From Meghimatium bilineatum (lineage: Eukaryota > Mollusca > Gastropoda > Stylommatophora > Philomycidae): DNA of 64,000 nucleotides. The position numbers were made by a program, and so were the translations under genes. This document shows, piece by piece, positions 1 through 9,900 of this stretch (positions are counted from its first letter, which is position 1; the number at the start of each line of letters is the position of its first letter). The stretch spans positions 64,007,353 through 64,071,352 of the forward strand of contig CM067316.1 of assembly GCA_034231615.1 (NCBI GenBank), written 5' to 3'. The notes beneath the pieces are model-generated. The model was not told the DNA's origin and searched no databases. It saw only the letters and a list, made by a program, of their open reading frames with translations.

Positions 1-415
1 TGTCAAACATGACACCCTTAATAAAGTCACTAATGAAAAGGATCACAGCGTGTGAAAGGAAAGCTATACATATCATCAGATGAGACCAACGGAGAAATGA
101 AGATATCAGGAAAGACATAAAGACCATCTCAATTCAAGACCATATCGAGAGACAGCAAACTAGGTGGTTTGTTCACGTTATGAGAATTAAACAACAGCAA
201 CCATCCCGTTGAGCATACAACAGCAGAAGATATGACAACAAGGCACGAGAAGACCAAGAATTAGATGGCTCGATATAATCAAAGAAACCTTTAAGAACTA
301 AGAGCTGACCATGGCCAATACGACTCAAATGGCCAGAGACAGAAAAATCCAACTTACTCCCAAGACGCCTACCGGCACAAGTGGAAATGACAATAGATAA
401 ATAGAACCAACGCTA
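1..415 (+). pseudogene. LINE reverse transcriptase C-terminal fragment (RTE/L1-like)
   Basis: Decayed 3' end of a non-LTR retrotransposon ORF2. Read across frames it gives QTRWFVHVMRI and RPRIRWLDIIKE, the basic block that follows the reverse transcriptase in RTE/L1-like elements. Related blocks lie at 4035-4440, 13919-14300 and 19330-19745. Stops and frameshifts show it is dead. The exact clade is uncertain. Confidence 0.6.
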
Positions 416-517
416 CATAATAAGGAAATATGTTTAGTTTCTATACAAATGTTTATGTTTAGTTTGGTGTATATGCAGCTTGTTATAAAAATTGTGCCTT
501 TCACAGTTTATCTGCAG

Positions 518-577
518 AAAACAGCAGTGTCCCAGCAAACAGCAGTCTCCCAACAAACAGCAGTCTCCCAGCAAACG
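518..577. repeat. 18-bp tandem repeat, about 3 copies
   Basis: Unit close to aacagcagtctcccaaca, repeated three times with one or two substitutions. The short ORF across it simply reads the repeat. Confidence 0.8.
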
Positions 578-697
578 AAGATGGTTTTGTCAAGAACAGT
601 TCTAGTAATGACTCCGGTTTACCCATTATTGAAGCTTCAGATGTTTCGTTGAGGGATCACTACTCACAAGACAGGGCTAATATATTTAATATACCGG

Positions 698-904
698 TAG
701 ATCTGTAATATAGATCTGTAATATAGATCTGTAATATAGATTTGTAATATAGATCTGTAATATAGATCTGTAATATAGATTTGTAATATAGATCTGTAAT
801 ATAGATATGTAGTATCGATCTGTAATATTGATCTGTAATATAGATTTGTAATATAGATCTGTAATATAGATTTGTAATATAGATCTGTAATATAGATCTG
901 TAAT
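698..904. repeat. 13-bp AT-rich minisatellite, about 16 copies
   Basis: Unit tagatctgtaata with variants tagatttgtaata and a few others. It directly abuts the LINE 3' fragment that starts near 905. Confidence 0.9.
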
Positions 905-1140
905 TGGGGATCTCATACACAGATGAATGTTAATGTGGATCCGGAAGCCAGACTCCAGAGCACATACTTCAGGATTGCCAAACATACAAAGAACAGAGAC
1001 AGCAGACATGAACAGAGGATACAGACTTGAGGCAAAAGCTATGGGGCTGCCGCTGTGACCTGGAGAAGACAGTGGACATCGCCTTGACGACAGTCCTGAC
1101 AATATAGCATGACCGCAGATACTGAACGCAGAAGAAGAAG
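905..1140 (+). pseudogene. LINE 3'-terminal fragment (HILQDC family)
   Basis: Translation gives GSGSQTPEHILQDC and later LTTVLTI followed by a stop: the zinc-knuckle-like tail after RNase H in I/Jockey-type LINEs. The element ends with gaacgcagaagaagaag. A sister copy is at 42185-42425. An in-frame stop replaces a cysteine codon near the start. Confidence 0.65.
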
Positions 1141-1274
1141 ATCTATAATAATGCTTATGCCTGTTAAACCAGTGATGCGTACATGTGCTACAAGATCCCC
1201 CCCGTTGCCGGGAGACCACGACCCTCCCCCTTCCCCGTGAATACCACAGAGACTTAACGGGAGGGGGGATGTTG

Positions 1275-1560
1275 TTATGTGCTCGTTCTCAAACACCTGA
1301 AGATTAACAGGATGTAGTCCAGAGAAAAGATAACATTTGTCATGGCTTACCGCTTGTCTGCGATATGTATGTGTTTCGGTGTGACACATCTGATTTCAAC
1401 GTGGCCTATGGGTCACTTTGACCCTCTATACTTTAGGATGGGACTGTCAAATCCATGCTAGATCTCCTTAGTCACCTCATACGACGTGCATGTCAGATAA
1501 CAGTGTCACTTTTCTTCCCCTTCCCCTTTTGGGGCCCGAGAAAACACGTGCGATAACAAT
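1275..1560 (-). repeat. SINE-B copy
   Basis: Dispersed short repeat of about 265 bp. Strand is set by the GAA-tail orientation seen at 29108-29370. It contains the tctcaaa / aggatgtagtcc / gacacatc blocks and the terminal cttagtc...acgacgtgcatg block. Moderately diverged. Confidence 0.7.
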
Positions 1561-2334
1561 GTGAATAGCGGGGGCCACAGATCCGCTAGGTGGTCCAGAG
1601 GAAAATACCTATTTTTGCAATAAATGAGAAAGTTTATGTCGGTCAAGCCCCAACAATTCTTGGAGACTTTCACGAAATACGATGACTATTAATTCATTTT
1701 TTGTTTTTAAATTCTGCGCCAGGATGGGGGTTTAAGAGCCCACGTCTCCTTCTCCACCCCCCCCCTTGTGCATGGCGCACCAAAATACAACAAACAGCGT
1801 CCCTCCCCTTCTCCCTAGCCTTTTCTCGCTAACCGGTCAAATAAATTTTCCATCAAAAAGAAGATTGGCACACGACGCACCTGAAGAGAACGTATCCTGC
1901 TTTAAGAGAGAGCCAGCGGGAGTTGAAGAACTGACGCTTGTAAATTCTGTATTATCTGCACAGAACTGTCAGATTCTCTATTCAGGGTTCAGAGGGATCT
2001 GGTCGAGTTCGAGCGTGACAACAAATTCCATTATGAAGCGAGAAGCACAGTTTACGGGAAGATCTAGGATCTTCGGGTATTTTATGTGTTATCTCCCGTG
2101 TTTTGTCATGCCGTGTTTAAATCATTCCATGTAACTGTTTTATCTGTTCAATAAAATATTATTTTTTTTAAATTATACTTTGTTTTCACTTAACTTTGAA
2201 GGATGGCTACTCCATGTGTCTTGTTTAGTCTTCATGCTTGCTCTTAATTCATTTTCCTATAAAAGAAAAGGTTCCCAGTTGGTTTTGTGGAATAGTTTCA
2301 TGAAGATCAAGCGGTTTCTTAGTGATTAAATGTC
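1561..2334. other. No gene recognised
   Basis: Intergenic stretch without a recognisable coding domain. An AATAAA at 2150-2155 is not linked to any supported exon. The longest open frame (122 codons, from 1766) resembles no family I know. Confidence 0.5.
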
Positions 2335-2950
2335 TGTCTTACAAGCCCTTCACAGCGAGAAAGTACCCGACCTGAAAGCAGTCATACGAGAAGTGAGCAT
2401 CCAAAAAAGCTGGAGTCTTCTGGGTATGAAAGGAAGCTCAGAGAAGCCATCCCACTGAACATAGGAAGAAAGAGTTAATTGCTCGTAATTCCTCGTGTTC
2501 TCAATTAACTATACTAGTAAATATGAAGCAACATAGGAACAATAACAAAATAGATATTACCTACCAGGAAAAGAGGACCCTTGTCATAGCTATCAGGAAA
2601 GTGGACCACATGAAAGGACAACTATCATTATCTTGACAGAGCTGAGCAACCTCTCATTTTCCGCATCAGGATAGAACACAATAGACTAAACACTTAAATA
2701 GATTAAGACTGGTTCAATCCTCTGTGTGTATGTGTGCAGGCGGAACATATCCTGCAAGACTGCACTACACTAAACCAGTTTAGGGAAAAGCACTTACACA
2801 CAGGTACAGACTTCTACAGATAACTGTATAGGAGCCTTGGGGAGCTTTCAAATTATTCATTAATTGATTTTCCTTTAGCGCTGAAGTTAGTGCAGAGGTC
2901 AGATCTCTGCAATTCGGTTTGTTCAAAGCTATTCTATAAAGTTCTTGAAT
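2335..2950 (+). pseudogene. LINE RNase H and C-terminal fragment
   Basis: Starts with SVLQALHSEKVPDLKAVI, the RNase H stretch around its third acidic residue. It then reads RAEQPLIFRI, RLNTHLNRLRLV and, in another frame, QAEHILQDC. Several frameshifts and stops. Same general class as the intact element at 56281-60339 but clearly a different family. Confidence 0.6.
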
Positions 2951-3223
2951 AGTATGAATATTGTTTGTTTTAATTTCTCTAAAGTATTGATCTTCTGCGT
3001 GTTTCCTTTGGTCTACCCCTGGCTCTTCTGCTTATTGGTATCCATGCAAGAGATTGGTGGAATGAAAAGATTTGAAGTGAACTAACTTCTGTTACACAAA
3101 TTGGTCGAGACTTTACGATGTTAGCTGATTAATTCAACGATCAAGGAAATGACCCAGAACTGAATAGAGAAACATCCTCCATCGAGGGAAGTCTTTACTG
3201 GAAGTCAGCTTTCAAATACAGCA

Positions 3224-3321
3224 AGACATATCAAGAAAACCAGACTTTCTGTGAAGACATGTCAGGAAAACCAGACTTTCTGTGAGACATGTCAGGAAAA
3301 CCAGACTTTCTGTGAGACATG
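3224..3321. repeat. 30-bp tandem repeat, 3.2 copies
   Basis: Unit containing gacatgtcaggaaaaccaga followed by ctttctgtga. It lies 60 bp upstream of the large 29-bp array. Confidence 0.85.
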
Positions 3322-3381
3322 TTTAACTGTGAACGAGATAAGGAGAAACACTACTATTTTTCTACATCCTGTACATTCTGA

Positions 3382-3976
3382 ACTACAGATGGTTACAGCC
3401 GGTTTATATCACTACAGATGGTTACAGCCGGTTTATATCACTACAGATGGTTACAGCCGGTTTATATCACTACAGATGGTTACAGCCGGTTTATATCACT
3501 ACAGATGGTTACAGCCGGTTTATATCACTACAGATGGTTACAGCCGGTTTATATCACTACAGATGGTTACAGCCGGTTTATATCACTACAGATGGTTACA
3601 GCCGGTTTATATCACTACAGATGGTTACAGCCGGTTTATATCACTACAGATGGTTACAGCCGGTTTATATCACTACAGATGGTTACAGCCGGTTTATATC
3701 ACTACAGATGGTTACAGCCGGTTTATATCACTACAGATGGTTACAGCCGGTTTATATCACTACAGATGGTTACAGCCGGTTTATATCACTACAGATGGTT
3801 ACAGCCGGTTTATATCACTACAGATGGTTACAGCCGGTTTATATCACTACAGATGGTTACAGCCGGTTTATATCACTACAGATGGTTACAGCCGGTTTAT
3901 ATCACTACAGATGGTTACAGCCGGTTTATATCACTACAGATGGTTACAGCCGGTTTATATCACTACAGATGGTTAC
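3382..3976. repeat. 29-bp minisatellite, 20.5 essentially identical copies
   Basis: Unit actacagatggttacagccg plus gtttatatc, with no visible difference between copies. The unit has no + strand stop and 29 is not a multiple of 3, so all three + frames stay open and encode the same 29-residue repeat. This explains the long ORFs here. Two degraded units follow at 4470-4524. Confidence 0.97.
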
Positions 3977-4034
3977 ATTCTGATGGAATATGTGATTTCT
4001 ACATGTGAATGTGATAGATTAGAACACTGTTTAA

Positions 4035-4440
4035 CCATTTAGAAACTCTGAAACAACGCTGAGACAGATCTAGCAAATCTACAGCGACGAAACACTGCTC
4101 ATAGAAAAATGAAGAGTGCTCAGGAGACAAATACTCGGAGTGTCATTAAGAGATAGAATTAGAAACGATAACATCAGACAGATAACCAAAACAATACCAG
4201 TATTGGAACACATCAAAAGACAGCAGATCAAGTGGTTTTCACACGCTTCCAGAATACCGACATATAGCATGCCACAAATGGCCCTGACACATAGACATAA
4301 CGGTTATAAAGCCAGAGGCAGACCATGTAAAAGATGGATCACAGAAATCAAAGAAGCCACAGGAACAAGCTTACAAACAGCGCACAAGAAGGCCATCTCC
4401 AGAGAACTCTTCCACCCCTGACGCTGCAAGGCAAACAAGG
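4035..4440 (+). pseudogene. LINE C-terminal fragment (RTE/L1-like)
   Basis: One open stretch reads RRQILGVSLRDRIRNDNIRQ, then IKRQQIKWFSHASRI and GRPCKRWITEIKEATGTSL, the region after the RT in RTE/L1-like LINEs. It ends near a (GATA)n tract at 4452-4471 that probably represents its tail. It lies between the 29-bp array and two leftover array units. Confidence 0.7.
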
Positions 4441-4451
4441 GACACAGCGTA

Positions 4452-4524
4452 TAGATAGATAGATAGATAGATGGTTACAACCGGTTTATATCACTACAGA
4501 TGCTAACAACCGGTTTATATCATT
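4452..4524. repeat. (GATA)n tract and two degraded 29-bp units
   Basis: About five GATA units, then two variants of the 29-bp unit (atggttacaaccggtttata and atgctaacaaccggtttata). The satellite apparently once extended past the LINE fragment. Confidence 0.8.
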
Positions 4525-4614
4525 AATGGGAAAAACACATTGTGCAATTGAAAAACATGAAAACTGCAGTCACCCATGACTAGGCTATAGTAAAGATCTG
4601 TCACCAGAACGTGA

Positions 4615-4685
4615 ACAAAATTTCATTCGTCACGTTTTTTTAAATTATTGCCGTAATTTTCATTGATCACTATTTATATAATTAG
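4615..4685. repeat. Fragment of the foldback repeat arm
   Basis: Contains ttattgccgtaattttcatt and gatcactatttatata, matching the arm of the inverted repeat at 7150-7690. Confidence 0.5.
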
Positions 4686-4689
4686 AGTA

Positions 4690-4857
4690 CCGCTGAAACT
4701 GGATGTGTTGGACCAAGGCGGAAATAAAACGGCAACACAACGCATTTCCATTCTTTAGAGTACATTCTCCTATAAATCTATCAGGACCATTCATTGTCCT
4801 GCTACAAGAGAGATCCAATGGGAGTTTGAGACTCAACGTTCACGAAGAAGATATACT
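4690..4857 (+). repeat. SINE-A copy
   Basis: About 160-bp dispersed repeat running from ccgctgaa...gatgtgttgg through aaataaaacggcaacaca to gagactcaacgttcacgaag, ending in a GAAGAA tail. Diverged by substitutions. Confidence 0.75.
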
Positions 4858-4939
4858 TGCAGTAACATGACAAAAAAGCCAAGGCCGACCAACGAAATGC
4901 AAGTAAATAATCAGAAAATCAGCATTTCGTGTCATTTTT

Positions 4940-5055
4940 ACTTTCTGCACACGCCTTTACTGGAGCGTGGTCAGGCTCCAGTGTTCTCGTGATGTTACCC
5001 TCCCACTAGTATCTTTTCCTACCTTTTGCTCTGTTGATACATGTATTCCCAAATG
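4940..5055 (-). pseudogene. RTE-like LINE 3' fragment
   Basis: Resembles part of the minus-strand element at 55426-55900 (shared catgatgttactctcccac-type block). Together with 5800-5935 it may be one insertion split by the SINE-B copy between them. Confidence 0.4.
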
Positions 5056-5319
5056 TTTTCTTCACATCATTTATTTACTGTCCTACATCTTTTTTTTCAT
5101 AACGTGTTGACACAGCTTGTTTGTTTCCGGTCTGTCTCTGTATCACGTTGTTAGGTTGTTTTATTTTGGTAACACATCTACCTATTTTTGTTTATCTTGA
5201 TATTTGCCCTGCGTTACTCCAGCCACCTACTTCCTGTTTGGGGTTGTTACCCTATACTGGAACATTTATCCTTTCTCTTTCCATGACGTCCACTCCCCTC
5301 CCAGTGTTTCTATAATATT
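5056..5319. other. No gene recognised
   Basis: T-rich stretch with no identifiable domain or repeat boundary. Confidence 0.4.
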
Positions 5320-5815
5320 TCCATCTTTGTATGTGGTCGATCTCAAACTCCTGCATATTAGCAGGATGTAGTCCACAGAATGGAATGAGTTGTGTCGTGG
5401 TTTACAGCTTGGTTGCGATGTCTGCGGCTTTCAACATGTCACGTCTCTACTACAACATGGCTTCTGTGTCACTTCAACATGTCACGTCTCTGCTACAGCA
5501 TGGCTTCTGTGTCACTTCAACTTGTGACGCCTCTACTACAACATGGCTTCTGTGTCACTTCAACATGTCACGCCTCTACTACAGCGTGGCTTCTGTGTCA
5601 TTTCAACATCTCACGTCTCTACTAGAGCATGGCTTCTGTGTCACTTCAACATGTCACGTCTCTGCTACAGCGTGGCTTCTGTGTCACTTCAACTTGTGAC
5701 GCCTCTACTACAACATGGCTTCTGTGTCATTTCAACATCTCACGTCTCTACTAGAGCATGGCTTCTGTGTCACTTTGAGATGTGACAGCCAACTCTACCC
5801 ATGAATGTCCACATC
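5320..5815 (-). repeat. SINE-B copy with internal 43-bp minisatellite
   Basis: 5320-5430 is the usual SINE-B end (ctcaaactcctgcatattag, aggatgtagtcc). From 5430 to about 5790 a 43-bp unit containing acatggcttctgtgtcactt repeats about eight times. SINE-B then resumes at gacagccaactctaccc. The repeat unit derives from the SINE's own catggcttctgggtcact segment. Confidence 0.8.
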
Positions 5816-5935
5816 CAAGAGAAAAAAGCATGACTTGCGTCTTCTAACTGTTTGTTCATTATCCATGTTTCTGATGCATACATTAATGTACAGTAGATGT
5901 CATCATCATCACGTGCTGTGCCGACTGCCATTTGG
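5800..5935 (-). pseudogene. RTE-like LINE fragment
   Basis: Matches the segment of 55740-55870 that encodes the WLRHMNNKQLEDR region on the minus strand (shared tctaactgttt...catacattaatgt). Short and degraded. Confidence 0.4.
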
Positions 5936-6064
5936 GATCATGGATCTAAACAATCCTTTATTTTCAGTATATCCAAGCCCTTCTCCTTGACAAGAGTCAT
6001 TATTTTCCAGTATGTATATCACAATAAATCACAACAAACCATCAAACGTGATAATTTGATTATT

Positions 6065-6175
6065 TTCGTATTTCTTTGTTCGTCGCGGAGCGCATGACCT
6101 TGTTAGAATACCGTTCTGAGACCCATGAGATCTCGGGCTCAATCCCAGGTTGGGACAGGACTTTTCTCTTTCGGA
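6065..6175 (+). repeat. tRNA-derived SINE head or tRNA pseudogene
   Basis: Contains an A-box-like cgcggagcgcatgac and a B-box-like gggctcaatcccag about 40 bases later, the spacing of tRNA-derived SINEs. It does not fold as a clean tRNA by eye. Confidence 0.4.
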
Positions 6176-6472
6176 GGTTGAGTCGAATCCTTCCTGTACA
6201 TGTCACGGCGTCTGCTATGGCAAAGCGGTCTTTATTTTCACATCCTATAGAACACTGCCCTGCATTCCTTCACAGGAAAACATGCAGTAACGAAAGTTTT
6301 AGTTGATCGTTATGTATAGGCCTAAATTTTATGTCGCCTGCCAGCGAAGTGCACAGAAATAACAGACTTGTTTTGTTTCTGCTCCTATACCCTTAATATC
6401 AATATCGAGGTTTTCCAGCTATACTCGTTAAAAATAGTTTGATAATTAACAGCCTACACTTAATGTTAGGAG

Positions 6473-6570
6473 TGCAACAAAACATCTCATAAACACATGC
6501 ATATATCGCACAATGACTTTTGGTCAAAAGGCATGAGTCTACGGACCGCTGGATCAGCAACCAATCAATG
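6473..6570 (+). repeat. GATCCAGC-family LINE 3' UTR fragment
   Basis: Shares acacatgcatatatcgcaca and accgctggatcagcaacca with repeats at 8678-8735, 32300-32520 (minus), 34929-35012 and 52494-52998 (minus). In the last the block lies at or just beyond the end of a LINE coding tail. Confidence 0.6.
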
Positions 6571-6805
6571 CTAGGAATGTAATAATGAAACTGAAACAAT
6601 CATTATTCCTAGAAATGTAAAACTAAACAGTAACAGGATGAAACAGCGTATTTTCCCAATATTCTTTCATTATTCGTACATATAATCCACGTATTAGAAC
6701 TGTTCTTATATCCTTCTAGCGAACTTAGCCCGAGCAAGTCATATTCAGTGTCTACAATCATACAAGGTCAACGGTTCTTAATATAATCTCACAAATATAC
6801 TCACA

Positions 6806-6910
6806 ATGTCTGGAGGAAATCTGAAGAGAATGTACGGTTATTTTCGTTGCACCCCGTGTGGAACAAAATGGGAAAGTTCTCATGTATACTGTCGTGGGAA
6901 TTCATATACG
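6806..6910 (+). CDS. zar1: ZAR1-like exon 1
   Basis: 35 codons from ATG to the donor acg|gtaaga. Encodes MSGGNLKRMYGYF and the first CxxC pair (RCTPCGTKWESS). Too short to stand out as an ORF; recognised by the domain and by the phase match to exon 2. Confidence 0.83.
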
Positions 6911-9900
6911 GTAAGAATCTAGATTTGATATAAAATTATAATGATATTAGTTAAACACAACTCTGGACCGTAGATACGTTGTCACCGAGGAGGGGATTTT
7001 ATTTTATCTTTAAAAGGTAATTCATTTATTTGTGTGTAATTTCCGCTTTTTTTTTTTTTTACTAATTTGTATGATCTTTTATTAAAAATTGTCAAGTGTT
7101 TTACCGCCTTTGCTGAATTCCTAGTTATAAAAATCTTGTTCTTATTTGATAAGAGATGAGTTTAAACCCCATCTCCCCTACCCACCCCCCCCCCCCAACC
7201 TACCACTTATCTGCGGGTGTAATTCAACGTTACGACTCCTGTACTTTTTTCTCATATCTGGGTTTTTTTTAATCAGAGATCGGGGGTCTTGAGGTATGAT
7301 AGTTTGCAATAGAAGACCTCTGCACAGAATTAATTAGACAATCATTCGTTACTTTTTTTAAATTTGATTAGACCTATTGCCATGATTTCGATGGTCACTA
7401 TTTTTATATACTTGAAGTCCCATGCAAAAATAGCGGAGACGACTTCAAATATATAAATAATACCAATGGAAATCATGGCAATAATAAAACAACGTAAGAA
7501 TGAAGGCATAATTAATTATGTGCACAGAGGTCTTCTATGTTGCGATGGTTATGCTTGGGGTGGGGGGTATTTTTTCTTCGAAACTGGTCTTTTCAAAATA
7601 TTGAGTGGTGACGTTGGATTTATAATAGTGATGACAAACGTAGGAATTTTAGTTTAAAAATCTGGTTTGTGGGGGGGGGGGGGTGGCGGTCCTCTAGTGT
7701 ACTGAGATGTTTGTGTGTAAAGTCGTAAGAGGTGGGGGTCAGTGGGAAAATTGTTCATCCTGACCATTGAAATTGGCAACATGTAGAAACTATACACTGT
7801 AAGGCCTATACTATACTGTTGGGTGCAAAATTATAATCAATGATATGTGCAATGTTATGAACTTGATATTTTACTCCAGGTTAAATTAGTTATTTATACT
7901 TTCACAACACAAAGAAAAGCACAATAGTTGGAGTCCGCTAAGGTAGTAACAATGCATATATCTGCAAATTGGTCGATTTGCCTAGCTAACGGTGGCCACA
8001 TCTGAGCGAAGGAGGTCTCACAGTGCATTGACAATCAGATCAGGGTTGCCAGATTTAACTTTTTTAATGCCAAATCGCACCAGAAAAATGCCACAAATTA
8101 AAAAAATGCAATTTTCACCCAAAATATGCTAAACTAATTTACACTAGTTTTCATACTTACATCAGATGAACAATTCGACATCCATCTCACTACTGTCCTC
8201 CTCACTTGAAAAAAAATGAGACCTTCAGCATAAACCTTGTCATAAGTAAAGTTGTTTTTTTAGCATTTTTCACTATAGGATGAAAGTCCTTACTACATTT
8301 ATTTGAATTTAGTAGTTCTGCCTTTATCCATCAAGTAAATTTAGGTGCATCTTGTTACTTACCTTTGTCTTCACTGAAGTCACTAGGGAGAACATTCTCT
8401 CAACTACATCATTTTTAACTGGGATTATCAAGCAAGTAAGGGCAAAAGTTGTGAGCTCCTTAAATGCAGGATGCTAAAGTATATGCAAAACTGTACACTA
8501 TCTGTATGGATACCATCTTTCTGAAATTAAGCTTCTTTTTTCCAATCTACAAATACCAATTTTCTATATTGTTCTTCAATTACAGTAATTCTGTTTTCAA
8601 CAAGATGCATAAATGGAAGATCTGAAAATGAGCTTCTAGAAAACTTATTCAAAATTACTGTTGTACTGAACTTTGATGGTTGGTTGCTGATCCAGCGGTC
8701 TATGTGCTCATGCCCTTTGACCCAATGCCATTAATTGACATTATATTGCTGGGAAGTCTGTGGATTTTCGGCCCACCCCGGGACAGAGCCAGAGAATAAC
8801 TATCACACCTCCAGGAAGGTAGGTTTCAACCTATGCACTGCTCCAAGCCACTGTAGCCAAGATAGGGTTCACTGTGCTCATTCCCCACCACCAAATGACT
8901 ACTGGTTATGCTGAACTTCTCTATTGCTCTAGGCATGCAACCAAATGTTCAAGTCAAAAAGATTGTCACGTCCTGAGTCATTGTGCCTCTATCATGGGTC
9001 TCAGCCATAGGAAACAACAGTGCTGTCAGTTTCCTCCTCCCCAGTGCTGCACAGTACATCTCTGGCTCCCTCCCAACCACAGAGGGTGCATATATATATA
9101 TTCAAGTAAACATGAAACACAATTCAACAACAAAATAAAAGCACAAGGAGCATAATTGTATAGATGACGTGCCATGAAGCTTCTATAAGAAGATAACCTC
9201 AATATAACGGCATGTCATCCACTAAGGTTTTCTGTTGCATGGATGGTTTGTCTAGTGGGCCATTGGTGAGACCCACAGACACAACCACATGCGTACTGAA
9301 CTTTGATAAATTTTGAAAGATATCTTTTACAGAGGGAGGTCTGCATGTGATTTGACTAAGGGCTACTTCTGCCATTAACATAATCTTTCTTGGATAGTTA
9401 CTGTTTGATTATGAGTCGTCGGCACTGTTGTTAAACTTGTGTTACTGCATGTTTTCCTGTGAAGGAGTGCAGGGAGCTTTCTATGGGCTGTTATTCTGTA
9501 GGTTATTATTATATTCTGCTGTCAAAAATGTTATCCTAAGATGGACTTCATGAATATTTTTTTTTTCTTTTCTTCTTGACATTATAGTCTGCTGTAAATA
9601 CTTTGTTGATGTGAAATAATTCTTGGCATAGCTCATTGGGGTCAACTTTGGTTTTTTCACAAAAAACCTTAGTATTTCAAATTCCTGCAATATGAGTGTC
9701 GCAAATACAAAAATACAAGTAATTACTGTGATCTTCCAGCATTTCTTTGAATAGTCTTGCTTTAAATTGTTTAATGTAATTGGATTTGGCTAATTAAACA
9801 GAAGGAAAATAAGTCTGTTTATCCCAATTCATCAAATATTAAACGTAACTTTTTCATGTAAGGACCACAGAGTGGATGATGGTTTTTTTAAAGGGAATTG

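Noticed and set aside
660-1219. Minus-strand ORFs rich in ITDLYYRS
   Set aside because: Translation of the 13-bp satellite running into a SINE-like and LINE tail.
1766-2134. 122-codon ORF ending near an AATAAA
   Set aside because: Composition and lack of any recognisable domain or splice signals make it indistinguishable from chance.
3251-4042. 263-codon ORF with a regular 29-residue repeat
   Set aside because: It only reads the 29-bp minisatellite, which is open in all forward frames; no start context, splice signals or family match.
5331-5785. Plus-strand ORFs with ASVSLQHVT repeats
   Set aside because: Minisatellite inside SINE-B; several frames are open at once.
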